Position numbers and translations under genes: made by a program
The notes under the pieces: model-generated
The model's database searches: none
Seen by the model: the letters and a program-made list of their open reading frames with translations, nothing else
What the model was told of the DNA's origin: nothing
Source: Ipomoea triloba
Lineage: Eukaryota > Streptophyta > Magnoliopsida > Solanales > Convolvulaceae
Direction of reading: 5' to 3'
NCBI RefSeq assembly: GCF_003576645.1
Contig: NC_044930.1
Span: 18,058,959 to 18,122,958 of the forward strand
DNA length: 64,000 nucleotides
Shown here: piece after piece, positions 56,115-64,000 of the stretch
Layout of the letters: every line of letters starts with the position of its first letter
Position numbering within the stretch: the first letter of the stretch is position 1

Positions 56115-57142
56115 GAAGAAGTCGATGACATAAACTGATGAGAAAACCCTTCTATTTATAGCCCAAAAAGGTTACCATTGTTGAGTCACGGGATGCAATA
56201 TGAATGACCATTCAATGCTTGTGTAACTCCAAAGCTGCCATAAAGTTGATGAAACCGCTCCTCTCATGCGAAACAGTTCATGGCACTAAATACAAGAAGA
56301 TAAGATTTGACCATTCATCCCAATTCTATCATTCCCAATTCTAACCTTAGTTGAGAAAATCTATTTTCACACAATGCTTTTGTGAAAATATCTGCTAGTT
56401 GCTCCTCCGTTGCAACGTATTCCAAAGTTATGTCCTTTTCTCAACATGGTCTCGGATGAAGTGATACTTGATATCAATGTGTTTTGTTCTTGAATGTAAC
56501 ACTGGATTCTGAGTGATAGCTATGGCACTTGTGTTGTCACACATGATCTTAACCTCTTTACATTCAACACCATAATCCAGTAGTTGTTGCTTCATCCATA
56601 AAACCTGAGCACAGCAACTTCCAGCTGCTACATATTCTGCCTCAGCGGTGCTTGTAGCTATCGAATGCTGTTTCTTGCTAAACCATGAGACAAGTCTTCC
56701 ACCTAGAAACTGACATGTCCCTGATGTGCTCTTTCGATCTATTTTACAACCGGCAAAGTCCGCATCTGAATAACCCATAAGTTCGAAAGAACCACCTCTC
56801 GAATACCAAAGTCCAACACTTTGCGTACCTTTGAGATATCTAAGGATCTTTTTAGATGCATTTAAGTGACTTTCCTTAGGACTTGCCTGAAACCTAGCAC
56901 ATACACCTACTGCAAAGGATATATCTGGTCTACTGGCAGTTAAATAAAGAAGAGATCCGATGATACCTCAATATGTAGTTTGATCGACCTCTCGACCTTC
57001 ACTGTCGACATCGATACGTAGAGAGGTTCCCATGGGTACTTTGACTGAGGATTTCCCTTCTATATTGTATTTTATGAGCAGATCCTTGGTGTATTTCTCC
57101 TAATTGATGAAGATACCTTCCTTAAGCTGTCTCACTTGTAAC

Positions 57143-59750
57143 TGTAACACCCCGAAAATTCGTTCAAGCCTTACTACCGATAATTAATTCCTTGGGTAAT
57201 TTAATTAATTCCAATTGGGCTAATTCTTTCAATTTAATATATATACATATATATATATATATTCTTGAGCCTAATTTGATTATTCTAATCAAGAGCCCAA
57301 TTAATTGAATTTATTCTTGTAAGGGATTTTATTCAATTTGGATCCTTACAATCTTTGCAATTAAATATTCCTACAAGCCCAATTTATTGATCATATATTA
57401 TATAATATATATGTAATGTTCCTAAGACATTTTATGGGCTTCCTTATTCTAATTCTTATAATTAATTGTAAGGGGTGAATTCATTTAGCCCAACTTACTA
57501 GTCTTGGACATATATTTAATTCTTGTAAGCCATTATAATATGTACTTAAGCCCATCTCATATTAAAGTCTTACACCCTAAATATTGTATGTATTCTTAGT
57601 ATATATTTTGATGATCAAAATACCCTAAAAGCTTTCACTCCTCTTCCTCCCTCCCTACACTCTCACGCCATTTTCACCATTCTTGCATCCAAAAATTGAT
57701 CTCCATTTCCCTACAAGTTTTCAAGTAAAGGTTGCTCTTTTATGCTTGTCTAGGAGTGGGTAAGTGCATCTAGCCTAGAATCTCCTTTGTATTTTGTGGT
57801 TTGGTTAGTCTTTTTGCATATTCTTATAAATGTTCTTTTGGGGTTCTTTGGGTAAAAGATGATCATCAAGAAGGTGGGGCTTTGTGAGCTTGCTTGAGGC
57901 TTGTTGGATTAGGAAAAAGCTCTTTGAGGTAACCACTATGTCCATCAAAACTATTTTTATTCACTCCTATTCTATATGATGTTCTTGGTGTTGGAAATCC
58001 TGAAAATTCTTTGTGATTAGCCTATTTTGTTGGATCTATTTGTTGGATTTCATCTTGATCTTTTGATTAGTGTTGTATGATCATTGATGGTTTGGATTTC
58101 CATGTCTTTGGCCTCTAAATTGGATGAAATGTTGGTGTATTGGGTCTGATTTTGCTCTCTGGAAATACCTCTTTCGTGTCTGCTGTTGATGTTCTGGAAC
58201 TGGGAGTGAAGTTGACCTTGCGGAGGTCCTCGGCGGCACAATGTAACCCGCCGGGGAGTTCCGCAAGGCCAAGGTGGTTGGGTTGAACGGAGAGTGGTGT
58301 TCCGTTGAGGCAGTCCGCCTCCTTCCTGCGGAGGAGTGCGGCGGAAGACGGTGTTCCGTCAGTGTGTTCCGCAAGTTCTCTGGGAATCTGCTCCCAGAGG
58401 CTGCTTTGTGATGTTGTTGTCTGTTGTTTCTCCTTTGTTTCTGTTTATTGTTGGATTGTTTTGTGGAGTATTTTACCATGTCTTTGGAGTATTTATCCAT
58501 GCCTTTTGTTGGGTATTTACTACCTTGTCTTGGAGATTTATTCATGTCTTTAGTTTCCCTTTTTGCACTCTTGGTCTATTGATTCTTTGATATTCATTAC
58601 CTGGGAGTTTGTTTGTGTTCATAGATGAGATGAGCACTTGGTTTGGTTGTTTTGGGATGATGTTGGAGTGTGAGAATGAGATGGTGGTTCCTTGGTATAT
58701 TTTGGAGGTTGATGGGTGATATAGCTGTGCTACTATGGATTGTATTTGGGTTGATTACCCCTGTGATTGGACTTAGGTCCCTGTGATTGGACTACGGTCC
58801 CTGTGATTGGGTTCGCTACCCCTGTGATTGGACTTCGGTCCCTGTGATTCGGGTTGATTACACCCCTTGTGATTGGACTTCGGTCCCTGTGATTGGACTA
58901 CGGTCCCTGTGATTGGACTTCGGTCCCTGTGATTGGGTTCATCACCCCTGCGTACCAGATTTCTGGGTTTTGACTTCCGACTGTGGTTGGGTTTGGTATG
59001 GTGATTGGTATGAGGTTTGGAGGTTGGATTTGGGAGTTCTTTCTTGGTTTATGTGTTCATGGGTTCCTTGTGTATATTCGATTGACATCTTATGATTCTT
59101 GGTTATGGTTGGTTGGTTTCCTTATGATTGTTGTTCAGTTGGTATCTCGTTTATGGATTGGTTGTTGCCTTGTACTCTCGCTGATGAATATTGGCTTGTT
59201 TGGATGAGTCTTGGTTTATGATTCGTTCAGTTTATCCTTGTTGAGTATCCGTTTTGAACTATTGAACAGTTTGTTGGTGTTTATATTCTATATGGGTGTG
59301 TAAACCTATTTACAACTTATATGTATATCTATACTTCCTTGCGGGTGTGAATGGTGGTTACTTAGCAGTCTTTTGCTAATGGTTCTTTGTGTGTTTTCCA
59401 GGTTTGCCTTAAAGTCTTTGCGTGAGCGCGATAGAGATACACCCGTATGAGGAGGCTTAGATAGTGGTTATGTTTTAGATTTATGCTTTGGCCTGTGAGC
59501 CATTTGAGATTTCTTTATAAACTCTTGACTAGTGTTTGGATGTTTTGAGACTTGACTTAAGGATTATCGTTTATACAGTTCAGTTTTTATGGTTAGCCTG
59601 TGCATCTAGGCCGTGTTATCTTACCTAGATGTGGCATGACGCCCTTAGGTTTTTAAATCGCTTCCGCTATGTTTTCGTTTGATGGTTGAGATTGGCAGCT
59701 GTTGTGTTAAGCTTTATCTATCTCAGCTTATGTAAGGTTGGGGTGTCACA
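57143..59750 (+). mobile_element. 2.6-kb solo LTR inserted in the Sirevirus reverse transcriptase
   Basis: 2608 bp from TGTAACACCCCGAAAATTCG to GGTTGGGGTGTCACA, flanked by GTAAC at 57138-57142 and 59751-59755. Removing it plus one GTAAC restores LNYFLGLQVRQLKEG on the minus strand. No coding domain inside, so a solo LTR. Same end type as 16013 and 35417. It includes a CT-rich leader (57640-57700) and a 20-bp minisatellite (58750-58940). Confidence 0.88.
58750..58945. repeat. Minisatellite, about nine units of 20-31 bp
   Basis: ggtccctgtgattggactac / cttcggtccctgtgattgg and variants with gggttcgctaccc, in tandem within the solo LTR. Confidence 0.88.
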
Positions 59751-60494
59751 GTAACCCAAGGAAGTAGTTTAGTTCTCCCATCATGCTCATCTCGAACTTC
59801 CCTTTCATCAACCTGGAGAACTTCTCGCACAAGTCTGGATTGGTGCTTCCAAAAATGATATCGTCCACATAGATTTGCACCAATAAGGTGTGATCCTCAT
59901 CCTTAATTCTAAACAGTGTTTTGTCCACTAGGCCTTTGGTGAACCCACACTGAAGTAGAAAAGAAGATCAGGTATCATACCAAGCTCTCGGAGCTTGTTT
60001 TAAGCCGTAAAGTGCCTTCTTTAATTTGTATACTTTGTCAGCTCCCACGTCCTTCAAGAAACCCGGAGGTTGTTCAACGTACACCTCTTCTTCGAGAAGT
60101 CCGTTCAGAAAAGCGCTCTTGACATCCATTTGATATACCTTAAAGTCTTTGAAGGCGGCATATGCGAGAAAGATGCGTATGGCTTCGAGACGTGCCACTG
60201 GAGCGAAGGTTTCATCAAAATCTATTCCTTCCTCCTGACAGTAGCCTTTGGCAACAAGTCTGGCCTTGTTCCTAACAATGACTCCATCCTCATTCATCTT
60301 GTTTCTGAAAACCCACTTTGTACCAATGACATTCTGATGATGAGGTCTCGGAACTAGTTCCCAAACATCGTTCCGTTCAAACTGATGAAGTTCCTCTTGC
60401 ATGGCTTGCACCCAATCTGGATCACATAGAGCCTCATCGATCACCTTAGGCTCTATTTGTGATAGAAAGCAAGCAAACATGCTTTCTCTGTATN

Positions 60495-61643
60495 TCTCAT
60501 CCTCTGAGCTGCTGCTGCTATCACTGGAGCTCGATGTCTCGGACTCCTCGATTGTCTTCTCGAGTTCCTCAGCAACAAGCGCCTTCCTGCGCAGGTGTGT
60601 CTTTGTTTCTCCCTTGAGGCTACCTTTGGCTGGCCTCTCTCTGGATTCCTCTTTTCTTCTGGAATCCTTGCCTTCCTGACCTTGATGCTTGCTTACTGGT
60701 GGGTAAGGGCATTCAGCCTTGAAGTGCCCTGGCCTCCTGCAGTTGTAGCATAGACCTTGATCTTCTTCCTCCATTCTTCTGGATGTGTATCTCTCATTTT
60801 TCCTTCTTGAGGAGGAAGATGAACTTGTATTGCTTTCTGGTGTCTTCTTCATGAACTTCCTGAATTTTCTCAAGAAGAAAGCAAACTGTTCGTCAGATAA
60901 AAAGTCAGTGGGATTAGGATCTGACCTTGAGGAGGTGGTTGGTTGGTCCGCAACCAGTGCCACATTCCGTCTGTCCACCACGTCCTCATCTCTCGGAACA
61001 TCTCAAATTCGAAGGCTTTGAGATCTCTGAACAGTTGGTCGGTTGTGGTGTTCTTCAAATCCCTGTGATCACGCATTGTGATCACCTTCATTTCCCACTC
61101 CTTGGTAAGGCCTCGTAAGACCTTCAGGTTTAGCTCCTTTTGTGGAATCTCCTTCTCGAGATCACTGATCTCTATTGATAGCTTCATGAAACGAGATTCC
61201 ATGCTGTCGATGCTTTCCCCTGGCTTCATCTTGAAGTCCTCGAACTTCTTCATGGCAACGGTGAGCTTGTTCTCCTTTTCCTGTTCGTCACCTTCACCAA
61301 TTAACATCAAAGTATCCCATACCTCTTTCGCCGTTTTGCACTTTCTTACTTTTGGGAAGATGGTTTCGTCTATAGCTCTGAAGAGAATATCCTTGGCAAT
61401 GTTGTCCAGGTTGTTTCTCTTCCTATTATCACTTGTCCATTCTTCCCTAGGTTTGGGGACATACTTTGGTGTATCCCTGGTTTGCTCAGCAGCCGTGTTT
61501 ACCATCATGATCTTGACTGGTCCAGATGTTATAACTTCGGCCATCTCATCATGGAGGGCTGATAGATACGCAAGCATGCGTGTTTTCCAGTCATCGAACC
61601 TGCTAAGATCAAAGAGAAGATGTCTCGACAACATGCTATCCAT
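60495..61643 (-). pseudogene. Sirevirus gag, right copy, truncated
   Basis: Starts [20 protein letters not shown] at 61643. Very similar to the left gag through the UBN2 region; a 1-nt deletion near 60999 (tctcggaacatc against tctcggaaacatc) shifts the frame after FEFEMF. Beyond it the zinc knuckle [14 protein letters not shown] is still readable in the new frame. Cut at the single-N join 60494 within the Ser/Glu-rich tract; the rest of gag plus the start of pol is missing. Confidence 0.88.
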
Positions 61644-61742
61644 ATTAGAAAAATTATCTCATGCTTTGAAAACTTTTAAAAGATTTTTCAAAGAAGGATC
61701 TCTAGGCAATATAAACAAAGGTTTATATCGATCAGAGAACTT

Positions 61743-61754
61743 GCTCTGATACCA
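61743..61754 (-). other. Primer-binding site, tRNA-iMet (right internal region)
   Basis: Minus strand TGGTATCAGAGC, two bases from LTR C. Confidence 0.9.
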
Positions 61755-61756
61755 AT

Positions 61757-63624
61757 TGTTGGTCCCAAGGGGATGGGGTACAAGTCTAGAGGGGGGGGTG
61801 AATAGACTTGTATAAGATTTTGCAAATCTTTTCGACCTCTCGTGTGTATTGAACTCAGGATGTTTAGGTTTGATACCTCACGAGGTGAAGACAAAGTTTT
61901 ATGCGCAGCGGAAAAGTTATCCCCTTTTAGTTAGCACGAGTTTGAGTTAGTTCGAGAGGTGTGTTTATGTGCAGTGCAATCGAGAGGTTAGCGAGAGATA
62001 AATACAGAAAGTAAATGCGAGAGAGATTTTTAAGTGGTTCGGCCAACCCGCCTACGTCCACTCTTCTTCCAAAAACTCCCTGGAAGGATTGCACTAAAAC
62101 TTCCCTTTTAGTACAATATCGAGCGCTTGAGCTTTGATCACGAAGCCCGCCTCAAGCCTCAGGTTTTTCGCCCCGCTTCTTGTTACTCCACCTATCGAGC
62201 ACTTGAGCTTTGATCCCCAAGCCCGCCTCAAGCCTCAGGATCTTCACTAGACAGCTGTCAGGTTACTCCGCCTCTCCAAGGTCTTTCTCCCCGCTTCCAG
62301 CTACTCCACCTCTCGAGCACTTGAGCTTTGATCCCCAAGCCCGCCTCAAGCCTCAGGATCTTCACTAGACAGCTGTCAGGTTACTCCGCCTCTCCAAGGT
62401 CTTTCTCCCCGCTTCCAGTTACTCCACCTCTCGAGCACTTGAGCTTTGATCACCAAGCCCGCCTCAAGCCTCAGGATCTTCACTAGACAGCTGTCAGGTT
62501 ACTCCGCCTCTCTTGCTTAATCCAAAGCAAGGACTTTTGGTTGTCACAGTTGAATGTAACAAGCTCCAATCTGACCACAAGCTATCGTTGAATAAACTTT
62601 GATGTAGAGCAGCTTCGGTCACCTTCTAGATGTGTAGCAGTTTAAGCTATGTAACTCTCTCAAACACTAAGATGTGTTTTCTCGCTGTTTTTGAATATCA
62701 GGATGATATTCCAAATTTAGCACTTGCACTTGAACGTTTGAATCAGACACCTCTTTCGAATTTTCCAACTCTATTTCTCTTTTTTTTATCACTGTGTCTT
62801 CACGTCCTTATATATGAGAGTTTGAAGAATAATTCCGTTGGAGGGAAAATTATTCCGTTTGAAATCTGTCTCCNTTCATGGAGTGGTGGTCTTGTAACTT
62901 GAACCTTTTGTCTGGTAGTGAATATTCTATATTTCACTTTCTTGAGTCCATGCTCCACTTTCGTCTTTTGGTAAAAGTTACTCTTTTTATATTCCCATCA
63001 TTCCTTGTTTGTGGGGAATCAGACCACTTCAGCATTGGTGTACCTTTTGACCGTTTGTGGTGGAAATCTGATGTGTCATCCATTTCCGTCCATTTTGAAA
63101 ACTCATGTTCAGCACCTCTTCATTATTCTATCTCAATGATATACTTCTTCTCCAAACTTTAAGTATGCTTCCTGACCGTCATTCAGCATTACTGGAGAAG
63201 TGTCAGTTTATCGAGACCAAGGTTGATGTCTCGATTGTTTGATGTCTCGAACCCAAGCATCGAGAGGTCTACCTCTCGAACTCTGCTTATGTCTCGAACT
63301 GGATTGCTGTAACGAGAGATCCTATCTCTCGAACTCTGCTTATGTCTCGAGACTTAGTTGATGTCTCGCAGACCCTTATTCCTCCAGAGTTGTCCCGTGC
63401 CTTCTTCTGATTTGTCTATAGGATTACAACACGAGACTTCTAAGATGTTCAAACAAATTTACCTTGAGCTTAAATATTTTCCGAGTTGAGCTCAAAGTTA
63501 CCCGGTTGTATTTTCGCTCTTGGTTTACTTGTCGAACTTACAGTGTTTTGCCTATGTATCGAGACTTGGGGATTTCTACTTAACAGTTGGTATCATCAAA
63601 ACCTATTACATGATGTTCCTAACA
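61757..63624 (-). repeat. Sirevirus LTR C (5' LTR of the compound)
   Basis: 1868 bp including one N at 62874, where LTR A has about 60 further bp. Agrees with LTR A at nearly all positions where B differs, but has more tandem units of the gagctttgatcccc / aagcccgcctcaagcctc block (about 118-bp period, 62195-62510). Minus-strand TATA near 62820-62808. Confidence 0.9.
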
Positions 63625-64000
63625 TATACATATATACATAATACACATATATACATATATACACACATACCATATATATATATACACAACACGTATATAT
63701 ATATATATGCTGTCCCATACACACATATAATATGTATACATAATACGGTACATATACTACAATTATATATACATAATGTCATACGTTATACTACTTGTAC
63801 CTACTTGTTGTATACTATATAAATACATGTACATATATATACATCCTATACATATGATATATATATACTACATACACGTATATATGTATATATATATTGA
63901 CATATACTATATTCACAATATAGGTAATTTGGCCTACTAACAACATAACATAACATATTTCATAGTATAGATAATTACACATACTAGTACCATAACATGA
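63625..64000. repeat. TATAC/ATAC-rich low-complexity stretch
   Basis: Resumes the TGTAACACCC-type LTR interrupted at 37222. Mostly tatac, atatac and cacatata words. Nothing coding; the last 60 bp are less repetitive. Confidence 0.7.

Larger units (their letters stand above)
56315..60493 (-). pseudogene. Sirevirus pol, right copy, broken
   Basis: Begins at a single-N join (60494) in the spacer before reverse transcriptase. RT is readable: [71 protein letters not shown], then an in-frame TGA, then QIYVDDIIFGS (catalytic YVDD) and MMGELNYFLGL. A 2.6-kb solo LTR sits here (57143-59750). The frame continues as QVRQLKEGIFIN with a TAG where Gln is expected, then RNase H 56778-56428 (MGYSDADFAGC, STAEAEYVA, TKHIDIKYHFIRDHV), a 1-nt deletion near 56440, and the tail to TGA 56317-56315. 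Protease and integrase are absent because the join jumps to gag. Confidence 0.88.
37222..63624 (-). mobile_element. Compound Sirevirus-type Copia element: three LTRs, two internal regions
   Basis: Bounded by LTRs beginning TGTTGGTCCC (plus strand) at 37222 and ending CCTAACA at 63624, with TATAC on both outer sides (37217-37221, 63625-63629). Internal order on the minus strand, twice: PBS for tRNA-iMet, gag, pol (protease, integrase, reverse transcriptase, RNase H: Copia order), small ORF, env-like ORF, polypurine tract. The long extended Gag and the extra ORF after pol are Sirevirus traits. The middle LTR (49491 to gap) is less similar to the outer two than they are to each other. The TATAC duplication lies in TATAC-rich DNA, so it is weak proof. 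Confidence 0.8.

Noticed and set aside
59968..60981. Apparent gag-RT fusion protein of 337 codons
   Set aside because: The fusion crosses the single N at 60494, where the assembly skips the rest of gag and the first half of pol.
1..64000. tRNA, rRNA or small RNA genes
   Set aside because: No cloverleaf with A/B boxes or rRNA segment was recognised; the only tRNA-related sequences are the retrotransposon primer-binding sites.

Overview
The window is plant nuclear DNA. It has spliced genes with GT-AG introns, long AT-rich spacers, microsatellites, and deeply nested LTR retrotransposons of typical angiosperm families (Athila-like, chromodomain Ty3, Sirevirus-type Copia). A eudicot is likely; I cannot name the species from sequence alone. 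The assembly is imperfect: five N blocks (6161-6547, 22328-22591, 44408-44973, 51025-51212, 54547-55175) and seven single-N joins (20726, 23918, 52984, 53608, 53961, 60494, 62874). Most of the single-N joins have the same sequence on both sides, so copy numbers there should not be trusted.

Genic part (1-4.3 kb): two convergent host genes. A Pumilio/PUF RNA-binding protein gene (+, 5' end outside the window) ends at 1525. A four-exon thymidine kinase gene (-, 4241 to 2123) encodes a TK1-type enzyme with an N-terminal extension that looks like an organelle transit peptide.

DNA-transposon part (4.6-16 kb): a long inverted-repeat element (4599-6750) carries a hAT-like insertion (4914-5508) with a perfect 8-bp target duplication. 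A decayed Helitron (about 7150-12620) holds a Pif1-type helicase pseudogene. The Helitron itself carries a Stowaway MITE, a Harbinger/Tourist-type MITE with TTA duplication, and a solo LTR with 5-bp duplication. Two further terminal-inverted-repeat elements and a fragment of an Ulp1-like cysteine protease follow.

Retrotransposon part (16-64 kb): an old LTR (from 16013) is split by a young Athila-like element (18055-29786; LTRs about 1% different, 5-bp duplication CACAC). This element keeps gag, protease and an env-like ORF but shows no reverse transcriptase or integrase. Next comes a truncated Athila-like LTR, then a minus-strand chromodomain Ty3 element (about 30.5-35.4 kb) broken in its integrase by a solo LTR. 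Its gag is interrupted at 35417 by another minus-strand LTR element, which is in turn interrupted by a 26.4-kb Sirevirus-type Copia compound (37222-63624).

The Sirevirus compound has three LTRs and two internal regions, read on the minus strand in the order LTR-gag-pol-small ORF-env-like ORF-LTR-gag-pol-small ORF-env-like ORF-LTR. The left copy keeps an open 773-codon gag and an intact 1165-codon env-like ORF. The right copy is broken by gaps, frameshifts and a 2.6-kb solo LTR in its reverse transcriptase. The points I find most worth checking are the three-LTR structure with a divergent middle LTR, the long intact extra ORF, the small ORF between pol and env-like that is present in both copies, the pervasive TCTCGA motif, and repeated duplications with an identical 42-bp lag at unrelated places, which probably betray an assembly artefact.
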